From: Protostelium mycophagum
Lineage: Eukaryota > Evosea > Variosea > Protosteliida > Protosteliaceae
DNA: 50,363 bases
Assembly (NCBI GenBank): GCA_002081555.1
Contig: MZNV01001864.1
Span: 1-50,363, forward strand
Reading direction: 5' to 3'
The notes below the pieces were generated by a model. That model did no database searches. It was not told the DNA's origin and worked only from the letters and a program-made list of their open reading frames with translations. The position numbers and the translations under genes are program-made. Of this stretch, positions 20,310 through 31,122 are shown piece after piece (position 1 is the first letter of the stretch; every line of letters starts with the position of its first letter).

Positions 20310-21921
20310 TCATAGTGTTTGTTTTTTCAAGGAGTTTCTTTGGATGCTTGGGCGTGTCTTTGACATTTGTGGAGAAGCCACGCACAGGAGCTTTATATAT
20401 AAAGCCCAAATGCTACAATAATCCAATAAAAATATATGTGATATTGCCAAAAGTGAACAAAAATACCATAAAATTTTTAACAAAAATCTTTTGAGATGCA
20501 AAGAAGCACTCACACAAGCTCCGGGATATTTTTTGTCGTGAATAATTGTGCCTTCTGCAGGGGGGTGATCTTATGTCCCTTGATCATCCATTGTACATGG
20601 CGTTGTAGATCGATAAAATGGTTCTTATGAACACGAGCGATATCCAAATACGACTTTACGCATTCGGACAGGGGGACAGGTTGTTCTTGGAATACAAAAG
20701 GTTTGACCAGAGCACCGTACCTATGATGACGTCATCACATGAAAAACATGAAAATCTCTACCGCGCAGCCAACTTTTAAATCTTGATAACAATCATTATT
20801 GCTGCCAGAAAATAATAATAAAAAACTCACCCCGCCATTCCGGCATCTACACCGGTGTCTTTGATCATCCTATCGAAATCTTCATATTCCCCGATATCTC
20901 CGTTTCCAATTATGGGAATGTCTTTGAAAGTCTCTCGGATGCTTCTGATGGCGTCCCAATCGGCTTTGCCTCTCTTATCTCCTTTTTGCCAATAGAATCG
21001 TCCTGGAAATTTCAAAATCTCCTCAAATGACATCTACAACCACGTCTACAATCATATTTACAACTCACCGTGCACTGTGAAAGCTTGCACACCGACATCT
21101 TTGAGTTTTTGAATTATTTCGATGGTGTGTTGTACGTTTTTTTGAAGTCTCAATTTCACGCTGAGTGGGTACTCTATACTTTGTACAATCTGTCGACACA
21201 TGTCGACAAGGTGGTCGGGGTCATCGAGGAGGGCGCAACCGTAACCTGAAATTTCGATGAGATTTAGCGGGATTCTGGGAATAATCACCCTTTTCTTGTG
21301 CGAAGCCTTGGGGGCAACCGCAATTGAGATCGACCCCGTCCACGTGACCTTTGAACCTGTATTTTTAATTATTATTTTTATTTATTTTTATTATTTATTT
21401 TCATTTTTACATATTTTTTGTCAAAATAAATAAATAATAATAAGAATAATAATAATTGTTTTTAAATCTAGGAAAAAATACATTCGTTCGGTATTGTGTG
21501 AGCAGCTGTATAAAGAGGTTGTTTGTCTTTAAACAAATCACAAAGAGTTGTCAGAGTAATCAAACTCACATTGGTAATTTGACCATTTCGATGATTGGTC
21601 CGGCCGTATTTCCCGCCACTTGCAAGATCAGAGGTCTATCCGTCTCATCAAACTCAAAGGTATATCTTTAGAAGGTGAATCCGATTCAATGATCCCTGTA
21701 TTACCTACTTCTTCAGTTTGGGAGCTTTTTTCTCTTGTGATCGAAGATAATACTCAGAGATACACATTTCCGTGAAGGTTACTTCTGCACCATATTTCCT
21801 GCAGAGTTCATAACGATGAAAGTAAGGACAAGATTCACCTCGCTAAAAGACGAAATGAAAGATCTGAACCGCCAACTAAAGGAGCCAGAACTTTACTTCT
21901 GTTCTGGTATATCGCCTGCAT
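20310..21921 (-). CDS. DUS4L: tRNA-dihydrouridine synthase, Dus4-like
   Basis: Eight exons (21921-21839, 21798-21709, 21665-21570, 21356-21289, 21245-21069, 21002-20831, 20720-20514, 20412-20310) join in phase to 331 residues. Motifs in order: VLAPLVGGSDLSFRLL (FMN phosphate and substrate loop), TFTEM, RPLILQVAGN, GVDLNCGCPQGFAQEKGYG with the catalytic Cys of the N-x-G-C-P-Q motif, VKLRLQ, FTVHGRFYWQKGDK, IPIIGNGDI and AGYGALVKPFVF. NCGCPQ with the EKGYG continuation matches Dus4 more than Dus1, which usually has NLGCPQ. Dus4 reduces U20a/U20b in the tRNA D-loop using FMN and NADPH. The core is certain; the last 34 codons (after NIPELV) are less so, as the acceptor there is only one of several. 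Confidence 0.88.
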
Positions 21922-22765
21922 CTTTGATTGATCTGGCGAATGACTGCCCGTTTTATTTGAATCGACCAATTACGCAATCGGTCTGACAAAGCCTATGCTG
22001 AGAGACAACCACTGCCTCAATGTACACCGATGATTGATCAGCACTTTTGTGACACAACAACGATCATTGTTCTTGCCTCAGTGAACAGCTGACAATTGAT
22101 CAATCAACACGATTCCATCAGTACACATCAAGAACTCCAGAGTACACCATTTAATCTTCAATGAAATCTTGTTGACTACTCATCAGTATTCAATGATGAA
22201 ATATCGTTGATTGATTGCTGTGAAATAATTCTTGACATTTGGACTCTTTCACCTTGTACTTTTCTCGACCTGAAGACATCAGCCTCCTCTGCCGTCATCC
22301 TAAAATCTTCCACAAGAAGGTTTTCTATCACCACCTGTTGAGCTGAATTTGAGCATAAATATCCCCTGTATTTATTGATATCTATAACATTACTACGCAT
22401 CCTTATCAAATGTACACTGTTGATTGATCAACAAATGTATCAGTGTACACGATTTTTCTTGGTAGCTATAGTACAAAGAGTGGAACTTTGTCGAATTATA
22501 GCAGAGAAAAATACCCAGCAGCAAGTAAAGAGATAACTTTTGTGTTGGAATATGTTGAAATCTTTTCAGGTAGGGTAAATATTATTTTATTCAAAATTTA
22601 TTTATCATTGTACAAGATACTCAGCACTATAAAGTAAAAGCACACCAAAGCCTCACCTGGTTAGCTACCAGTTTGTCCTGGTCATCATAGTACTTATCAT
22701 ATGATGTCATCACATGATATCATAGTACTTATCATATGATATCATAGTAATAAAGTGAGACATTT
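21922..22765. other. Intergenic region rich in TGATCA/TGTACA words
   Basis: I see no supported gene in this 844-bp stretch, although a minus-strand frame at 22176-22409 stays open. Its sequence is unusual: many TTGATCAAT, GTGTACACTG and ATCATGAT words give partial inverted repeats between about 21980 and 22450. A 22-bp direct repeat follows at 22684-22740. Likely an expanded, non-coding 5' region of the synthase gene. Confidence 0.5.
22684..22740. repeat. 22-bp direct repeat
   Basis: The word ATCATAGTACTTATCATATG plus AT occurs exactly at 22684-22705 and 22719-22740, separated by 13 bp that are themselves TGATATCA-rich. A third partial copy begins at 22741. It lies about 25 bp past the stop of the ABHD gene, in its 3' flank. 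Confidence 0.95.
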
Positions 22766-24583
22766 TTATTCGTGCAGTCTCTGATGCAAAATGTTGTGAA
22801 ATTGTTCAAAGTTGTCGATATAGCAGTGATGCCCGGCATTTTCCACCAGAAAAAATGCACTGTTATCCCCTAGCGTCTGTGACATCTGTTTTCCCGCCTT
22901 TTTGTCCATCCAAGTGTGCTGTATCCGTCACATCGTTGTAGAATGTCGTAAGAACTTACGTCACCGTAGATAAAAGTCGTGGAGATTTCGCGGGGAAGTG
23001 AGCGTAAACGGTCTGACAGAGGTTCTGCTGGCCAGACCAAATTTTTGGACATCAAAGCGAAAGCCTTTTCGCCTTCTGGTTCTTGTGCATTGATGTGATA
23101 TATGTACCTGCGATATTTCAGTGAATTTTCGTATCAAAATGTTTTGAAATTTCCGCGAAAATTCATTTATGAGTTTAGAATTTTTGCCATGTCTTTTAGG
23201 TTTGTGCACACTGATATAATGTGGTTTTATACATCTCGATGATACGGTGTATCTACAACTAACCAAGTTGCTCACCTCGTGACAACATCTGTGTCATGAA
23301 GATGTCCATATTTCAACGGTAGATCTGCACGAAATTTCGCGACTAATCCTGGACCTTTTGACACCTGTCAGATTGACATATGACACGTCATTCTTACCGT
23401 AAGGTCCCGCGCCTCTTACCGTAGCGAGCGGGGTGAAAGCATTAATTATGGTTTTGGCGATCTGCCATTGTATCGAGTATTTCTGCTTAGACATGTCTGG
23501 CGAAGGAGGAAGCCCCCACCTGAAATTTCAATTAAATTTATGCGAAATTTCTCCGAGTTTTATCTGGTTGAGATCTTTGTTGTGATATCTTTGGTCCATA
23601 TAGGTGTCTGACATTCCAACGATAATTCACTTACGGATCGGCTAAAATTAGATGCTGTACATGCTGGGGGTATTTCAAGGCGTAAGCGCCCGCAAGGTAC
23701 CCACCGAAAGAGTGTCCCAATAAATTGAACCGCTCCCCGATACCAGAAGCTTCCCGCCATTTTTCGATCATTTCTAGGAAATAATTTTCCGCTTCTTCCG
23801 TAGTTTTTCCGTTGAAAGGATGGCGCGAAGAACGGCCGAAACCTGGTCAGAATTTCAGAAGAAAAGAAAATATCTTGATTTTTTAAAATAAATTTTTCGA
23901 AAAATAAAAATATTATTACCGACTAGATCGATGGCCCATACTGTATTTTTCTTGGAGAGCTCTTCGAGATTTCTGCAAGTCATCAAAATGACCATCTACA
24001 ATAGTGTGAAAACTCACCCCGCCCACAGCCCAACTCCGGCTGCGAAACCTGGCAAATTGAGTCCACGTTAGTAAGCGAAAGATATCAGGAATTACCGTGG
24101 AGCATCAGTAACGGTGGGCCACTCCCCACTTTGATTGTATTCACAAATGCAGGTTGATCATTTGTCGTCTTTATCTACAACGTATTTATAACAGAAAATG
24201 CTCAAATCATCATGTGTAATGGGTCAATGTTCGAAACATCTTACGTCATTTTATACTCTAAAACATCTTTCTTATGAGAAGAATGAGTGTATTTGTTTTT
24301 AAAATATAAAATAAAACAGTAAATTTTATCGTACCAACCTTAATGAGGCTCTGCTCGAATTCCACTCCACAAGCTTAATGAATGAGTAAGAATGAGAAGT
24401 TTATTTCGGTTAATTATTCTTCGAAAAAATATAATAAGATGAGAAAGTCCTTACTACTCAACATCTCCCTCTCAATAGTTTCCATCTCTTGTAAAGAAGT
24501 GGGTTTCCATCTTTGCCGGTCATTTTTGCTGAATGTAAATGTTTATCACCTCACACTTGTGATCTTCTTCCATACCGATTCAT
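22766..24583 (-). CDS. ABHD4/ABHD5-type alpha/beta hydrolase (lysophospholipid lipase/acyltransferase)
   Basis: Eleven exons (24583-24576, 24528-24458, 24373-24339, 24174-24096, 24048-24018, 23972-23920, 23842-23635, 23519-23398, 23354-23276, 23107-22960, 22918-22766) join in phase to 328 residues; the first coding exon would be only 8 nt. Colinear motifs: RWKPTSLQEMETIEREML, PPLLMLHGFAAGVGLW (oxyanion loop), VWAIDLVGFGRSS, GHSFGGYLAGAYALKYP with the nucleophile Ser (about 137), LADPWGLP, FIYGDHTWMDKKAGK with the acid, and GHHCYIDN with the catalytic His. H-x4-D (HHCYID) is the acyltransferase-like motif of CGI-58. Unlike mammalian ABHD5, the nucleophile Ser is present, as in ABHD4, so an active lipase of N-acyl- or lysophospholipids is likely. 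Confidence 0.9.
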
Positions 24584-24667
24584 GTCTTCTGAGCTCTGTT
24601 GTTGGTTCTATAACTATTTTTTGTACCTGCTTACGTCAGATCCCGTAAGAGATTAAAAACAAACGAA

Positions 24668-25081
24668 TCATACATTTGGATCGTCTGCAGTTTCTCTGAC
24701 TGTTTCGTCTACATGTTTCGCGTCTGTCCTCACTGTACCTTGTTTGCTTCTCATCTATTTTCATCATTTTGTGATCAAAAACACCTCTTGTACCTTCTGT
24801 TTTGGCGGACTCCACACTGATCCGCTGAAGGGACTATCTGAATCACCTATTGGATTGGCGTAACACCGGTTTTGTGTTGCTATTCTAAGGATCTTTGTGT
24901 TGTTCATTGTCAATCGTCTAGGTGGGATGAAAGAAGCAACACTCTGATGGTTGGCATTGTGAATGATGCGAGAGATCACTGTCCCATGAAGAGAGTGAAT
25001 CATTATCTTCGTCTGGGTATGATCGACAGCAACCGGTTTTGGCTTTCCTCCCAAATTTCCTGACATTCTACAACTACCCAT
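24668..25081 (-). CDS. Small unrecognised protein
   Basis: A two-exon model (25081-24794, 24754-24668) with a 39-bp intron gives 124 residues. It starts MGSCRMSGNLGGKPKPV, is mildly basic, contains HSLHGTVISRIIHNANHQ and SPFSGSVWSPPKQK, and ends HVDETVRETADDPNV. No signal peptide, membrane helix or known motif is seen. It lies between the ABHD gene and the lectin-oxygenase gene on the same strand, with only 54 bp to the latter's stop. Alternative donors exist at 24794 and about nine bases downstream. Confidence 0.5.
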
Positions 25082-25135
25082 TTCGGTATTTTGTGAAATG
25101 AAAACACTCTGAGACAAACAAGATTTATTCTATTT

Positions 25136-27484
25136 TTAGAACAACTTGTGGCGGATGCCACCGGCCTTCATGACAACTTTGTGAGCAGTGACGTTTCCAG
25201 TCTTCCAGATGGCAGGGTCAGGGGTGAAGGGGCTCAAAGCAGCTTCCTCACGTCTGTCACTAAAATTTCGGTGAGTTTTCGTCGATATTTCAGTGAAAAC
25301 TCACAAGAACCATGACTCCCAGATGTTGTTTCCGGTGGCGTCAAAGAGGACCAAAACACCGTCCTGTCAAAAATGTCAGTTGGACAAGTGGTATGGTTGT
25401 CAATTTGAAAATTGAATTTTTATTTTCCCACCAAGATGCATCTTTCGATGTTCCAGAACATCTTGTGCGTAATTTTTTGTCCTAAAAATTGATCTAAACT
25501 TGTGTTTTATACAGTTAAAACTGCACAGCTGCAGAAGTCTATACACTGCGGCAGAGCCGACTGCCAAAACATCTCTTCCGCGAAAGAATACACTCGAAAT
25601 ACGATTCCAAATGTCTACTGACGTTGGTGAGCTCGACTCTGTAAGGACCTTGGGCATAAGGCAGGTTCTGGGTCATCTTAGAGGTCCAACTCTGGGCTCC
25701 GTTTTGGTTTGTGATGGACAAAAGTCCGTCGTGGCCGACATTGAAATTGAATGAGGTTCCGTTGGCACCGTTGCACTGGCAAGTCCAAACGATCTCACCA
25801 TCTACACCCAGTCAGTCGACGAAATTTCATGGAAATTTCGAGGGAAATTCTTTGAGACCTTCAGACCTTGAGCGGTCTGACCGATAATCAAGTTTCCGTC
25901 TCCTTGGATCCACATCTTCCAGGCACAGTTGGGTGAAACCAATATATTTCCGGTGGAGGATGAGAGAGATTGTCCAGAGACGAGTCTGGCAGGGGACTTG
26001 TTGCCGTTTACCGACGCGGAGTTGCAACTTTTTCGTATAAGCAAGAAGAATGAAACCTGAACAATGCCGGAAAGGTGCGCGTATTCTGTTCTCTGTGATT
26101 GTTTGCGGCAAAGCCGCAAAGCCGCAAAAACTCTGCATACACTGACACAATGACTCACGTCTGTTCAGCGGGGAATGGGCGGGCTTGGTGGTTCACGGGG
26201 TTAGTACCGACAAAAATGTCGTGCTGGGCTCCCTCTGCAAATCCATACAGAATGCTGTAGGTGGGGGCGAAGGTGTAGCCCTCAGGCATGTTGTTGCGCT
26301 CCTTGTTCCTGGAACGTGTCATCTTCGGGAGATGACGTCATCGTTACGTACATCCAGTACATGGGGTTTCTGGGGCCTTGGGTGCATTGGGAGGGGTCGT
26401 GGCATTTACGGGGGGGACGGGCGTTCGTCACATCGAGGGGTCTAGCGTGAGATGAAGACCCGGTGACGTTGCAGACAAAAGGGGTCATGTACTTGTACGT
26501 TTTAGAATCTCGTTGTAGATGACGAAAAAGAATAAAAAATGAATACCATCTGGTCGGATCCTCCGGCAGATTTGTGGATCTACAACTTGTCAGATGCCAA
26601 GTGGTCGTGGAGACACATACCCAGAACCAAGAGCACTGACATCTTCCCTCAGGGCAGGCGGGAAGGTCGGGGACGTGGAAAGTCTGGAGGAAGCGAGAGG
26701 GACAGTCGTGTGCCACGGTGAAGATGACTGTCTTTATCAGTGATCGTGTTTTGATCATGTTTTGATCATGTGATCAACATACCAAAGTCCTCGGGCTTAA
26801 CGTCTTGGGGCTTGCTCTTGTAGGCGATACCTGTTGGGTGTGAGCGATGATGATCATCCTAGTCATCATACCGAGAGCGCATCCGGCGACGTCCTCACGT
26901 CTGGGTGCATGGGTGTTGTCCACCTCTAAACACGGTCAATCCACATTTTGCTCATATATAATCAACTCACTGGTGAAGAAGCTTCCGTCCCAGGGGTTAG
27001 GAGCCTGGCTGGGGTTGGCGTCAACTCTGTCTGGGTAGCCGTAAGGAGTAAAGGCTCTGTTAGTGGACAACCACACTTGGACGTCGCCGTTGGCCTTCAG
27101 ATTAAAGACCTGAGAAAACATGAGAAGACGAAACAGACGGGAGGACTCACCTGGTGAGCTGGAGGAGGGAAATCCATGTTAGAGTGCCACCACCATTCGT
27201 TGAAGGTCATGTCGGCCAGAGGGTTGGAGTTGCCGTTGAAGTCCCTGTCGTTGGGGGCTACAATTCATGAGCCGTCTTTTCTCCGTGAATATTGTCGAAT
27301 CGAACACAGAGGCTCGGGTCAAAGGAGACATAACCACTTGTATAGAGGCCAAAGTAACCGAGTGGATGATACTAATGGAATAAAATCATCACTTACAAGG
27401 GTCGTAAACGGAAGGATGCCACATAGACATGTGAGCAGCTGCTACAGCCACAAGGGCCAGAACGGCAACGGTACGAGCAGGCAT
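25136..27484 (-). CDS. Secreted LPMO-like protein fused to a bulb-type (B-) lectin domain
   Basis: Thirteen exons (27484-27397, 27257-27151, 27109-26971, 26925-26872, 26830-26783, 26727-26621, 26579-26547, 26491-26348, 26301-26159, 26027-25867, 25801-25623, 25363-25305, 25259-25136) join in phase to 461 residues. A 17-residue signal peptide (MPARTVAVLALVAVAAA) would leave a mature N-terminal His: HMSMWHPS. This start, with EWWWHSNMDFPPAHQ, NRAFTPYGYP, DFVIFTVAHDCPSRF, LPACPEGRCQCSWFWIH and YMTPFVCNVTG, follows a fungal secreted family beginning HMAVWHPS that resembles copper lytic polysaccharide monooxygenases. From about residue 288, SGQSLSSSTG, MWIQGDGNLIIG, GEIVWTCQC and ELTNDGVLVLFD match the mannose-binding bulb-lectin domain with Q-x-D-x-N-type sites. 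Likely acts outside the cell on wall or matrix glycans. Activity is inferred only. Confidence 0.82.
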
Positions 27485-27848
27485 GTTGCTGATGCAAGCT
27501 CAAGACGAAATGTTGCAGGACAAGACGATCAAACAAGCGGATCTTGCCGACATTGGGTCTTGAGGAGTTGTAGATTGACAGAACGTTGCCGCCTTTGACA
27601 GCGCTTGCCGTGGAGGTATTTACGAAAGTCCTCGTTGTATTTTGGCGTATCAAGATATAATTTTATTTATAATTAATTTTCATATTATTTAAATATTTAC
27701 ATTTTCCAGATGAAAGTGTTTGTACAGGCAACACTAGATTGATAAAATACAGATATAATCATCACGGTCAAGCAGCGTCAGGGAGTGTAGCACACCAAAA
27801 CCGGAAACCAAAATTTGACAACTTCACTTTTTGGTTACAAACACCAAC
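27485..27848. other. Divergent intergenic region
   Basis: This gap separates the lectin-oxygenase gene (minus) from the ACSF3-like gene (plus) and probably serves both. No ORF is supported. The centre (27650-27720) is AT-rich. Confidence 0.5.
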
Positions 27849-30800
27849 ATGCTTCGGCTGAGCGTCAGGGCACCCTTTCAACGCTTAATCAAGGATCAAA
27901 ACCTTCTCAAAATTCGATGTGCACCATCTCGCAGTCTAAACACTCGTAAGTCCTTTCATGACTGTCCATCTCATCCCCAACAGTCCCTTCTTTAGAAATC
28001 TTTCGTAGAGCTGTGAAACACCAAGAGAGAAGAGCTGTCATCAACAATCCCGACACAAATCGTCCAGAGACACACAAGACGTTCACATACGCTGATCTCC
28101 TCGAGCACTCAGAGAAACTGCACGAAGATATAAAGAAGAACAGTCTTCTGAAAGAAAAGTGAGTAAAATGTATTTCATGGACAATATGATGACATAATAT
28201 GAAGAGGTGGTGATGGTAATCCTCCTCGCATCGCCGTCTTATGCGACGCTGGATATGATTACGTCAGAGCACAATGGGCTGTATGGAGAGCAGGCGGTAT
28301 TTTTGTGCCATTATGTGAGCTCTATCATCCACATCTTTCTGCAGAACAACCTTCTTCTTTGTGCTTATATAGACAGGCACAACTCATCCTGCGGCAGAGA
28401 TGGAATATGTTCTGCAGAATGCAAGAGTAAGTCCAGTTTATTTTATGATTCCACATTTGATTTGTCAATTAACAATAAATGATGAGAGATAATAATATAA
28501 ATAAATGTATATCACCTCATTTATTTAGGTGTCAGGAGTGCTGTGTGATGACAAACACTGGAAGTTCCTCAAGCCGCTGGCGGAAAAGAATGATGTGGCA
28601 TTGATCCACCTCGATGCTGCGGAGCCCGAGTTCAAAAAATTGAACCACACGGGGGATGTGAAAGAATACAAGGTTGACAACAAACAACCTGCCATGATCA
28701 TCTATACGAGGTGACCATGTCATGTACATCATATCAGAGATCACGTCGACGGAATCGGTTTTGATTTCGCATCGAATGTCGCTGTGATTCATTGATGATG
28801 GTCGTGATGACTTGAACCTATGTACATAAAAAAATTGTAATAAATGTCGACAGTGGTACTACCGGGAAGCCAAAAGGGGTGGTCACGACACACGAGAATA
28901 TTGAGGCTCAGGTGTGTTTGTCTAGATTTCGTCGGTCTCGTTGTAGATTGTCAAATCATAACCTATAAATAGGTCTTATCGATGGTGGGCCCCTGGGGTT
29001 GGACCGAGCAGGATCACATACTGCATGTCTTGCCTCTGCATCACTTGCATGGCATCATCAATGTGAGTGGTTACGTCACCATGACGTCGCCATGACGTCA
29101 CCATAGTGATGACTGACAGGTCCTACAATGTGCGATGTGGAGCGGGGCTGTCTGTGAGATGATGCCTAAATTTAATGATAATCAGGTGCGGTAAGAACAC
29201 GGTTCTTACCGTGAATTATATTTCGTCTGCAATTAATACGTAAATGTGGCTTTTCCCCAAAATCGTCTGGAGAAGATTTATAAATTTTATTTTTTATTTA
29301 ATTTTGATTATCAGGTATGGGACCGCATTCTACAACGAGGCAGATCTGCAGATGACACTCTCAATCTCTTCATGGCCGTTCCCACGATCTACTCCAGATT
29401 ACTCCACAGATACGAATCTGCAGATGAGACGTCTCGCAAAGAGTTCAAGCAGATCTGCTCGGAAAAATTCAGGTTGATGGTCAGCGGTTCTGCGGCACTT
29501 CCAGAGTCCATCATGAAGAAATGGGAAGATGCATCAGGCCACGTGCTCTTGGGTATTATTGCTATGCTTTTATATTTCATATTATTATTTATTATTCAAT
29601 ATTTTTCGAAAATCAAAAATAATAAAAATAAAAAAAAATAATATGATAAAAATAATAATAAAAAAAGTCAAGTTTATTTTTGATAAAAAAATTGGAAATT
29701 CAGAAAAATAAAATAAAATTGAAGATTGTAGAGAGATACGGAATGTCCGAGATTGGTATGGGACTCTCCAACCCGCTTAAAGGAAAAAGACTCCCAGTGA
29801 GTTATTGAAAATCCAAACAATTCAATTTAATCCTCCGTATTTTAATACCACGATTTTTCATCATTATTTTATTTTTTATCATCTTATAAAGAATATGACT
29901 TAGTTTTGAGGGTGCTGTGGGACTACCGCTCCCTGGTGTGCGCGTTGGAATCTTCGAAGAGGATGGTGATAAAGAGGTAGAAAATGGACATCAAGGTGAG
30001 GTCAGAGTAAAAGGCAAGACCGTGTTTGACAGGTGACTCACTACAACGAGTTTTTTTCACTCCTCGGCTGATTTCCCGCCTTTTATGATTTTCAAATTTT
30101 ATAAATATCATTAATATTGGATTAAATCTGGTGCAAAGTATCTCACTAGAGAGGATTCCTCAGTGTAATTTTGTTGTTGAAATGAATAGGTATTGGGATA
30201 GGCCGGATGCCACTGCAGAGACCTTCGACAAGAACGGATGGTTCAAAACCGGAGATATAGGTATGTTCTATTTTTAGGGCAGTTGTAGACAGCAGATTGT
30301 CTTTCCGTTTTACAATGTTTTTTAAATCAAAACGAAATAATTGTTTTTGTCACACTAAAATCTTCGGGGATTTTCACGAATCACCACAAATCCATCTTCA
30401 CAGAATCTTCCCTGAAAATTCTGCCACGTCATTAATGCCCACAGGAATCTATGACATCGAAAACGACACGTATAGACTTCTCGGCAGGGCCTCTGTTGAT
30501 ATCATTAAATCTGGTGGTTACAAGATCTCAGCCCTAGATATAGAACGTGAGATCTTGGAGCATCCCGAGATCAAAGAGATCGCTGTCGTCGGAATACCGG
30601 ACGAAGAGTACGGACAGGTGAGTTGTAGACGTCAGATCTAGTTCGGTTTCTGACAGATGACAGGTCATCGGAGCTATCGTCGTCCTGGCGAAGGTGAGAC
30701 GATTATTTTATTTTATTCAATTTTAAAAATAATTTTTTTGATATTTTCAGGGATCTACATTGGACGAAGCGGCCCTGAGAGATTGGTCCAAGACCAGAAT

Positions 30801-30906
30801 GGCGGGCTACAAGATTCCAAGAAAATTACTCGTTGTAGACGAGATGCCTCGCAACGCTATGGGGAAGACTAACAAGAAAGAACTCGTCAAATTGTTCAAA
30901 CAGTGA
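27849..30906 (+). CDS. ACSF3: ACSF3-type malonyl-CoA/acyl-CoA synthetase, mitochondrial
   Basis: Fifteen exons join in phase: 27849-27945, 27984-28158, 28205-28314, 28377-28426, 28529-28710, 28854-28911, 28973-29062, 29120-29185, 29315-29552, 29732-29796, 29911-30032, 30190-30260, 30445-30617, 30664-30693, 30751-30906; total 560 residues. The basic start [15 protein letters not shown] looks like a mitochondrial presequence. Then come [39 protein letters not shown] (P-loop), [61 protein letters not shown] and the C-terminal Lys region [14 protein letters not shown]. This is the ANL adenylating fold, closest to ACSF3, which activates malonate for mitochondrial fatty acid synthesis and detoxifies it. 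The AMP motifs are intact, so it should be active. Confidence 0.94.
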
Positions 30907-31122
30907 GCGATTTAAATAAATAGCATGAGAACCAGCGTGTTTAAGGTTTTGGGTCTGGAATGTTGATATCGTATACCGTTGTAGATGGATCTGAAAGATC
31001 TGTTCTAAATTTGGAAATCGCAATTACGTTTTTGAATTAATTGTTCGCGCTCGGAACAACTCCATCTACAACGACACATTTTCACTCCATGAGCCAACAT
31101 CGTATGAGCCTCAGGACGTAGA

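Noticed and set aside
22176-22409. Open minus-strand frame of 77 codons upstream of the dihydrouridine synthase gene
   Set aside because: It lies in a region made of TGATCA and TGTACA repeats, has no recognisable motif, and no phase-compatible splice to the synthase exons was found.
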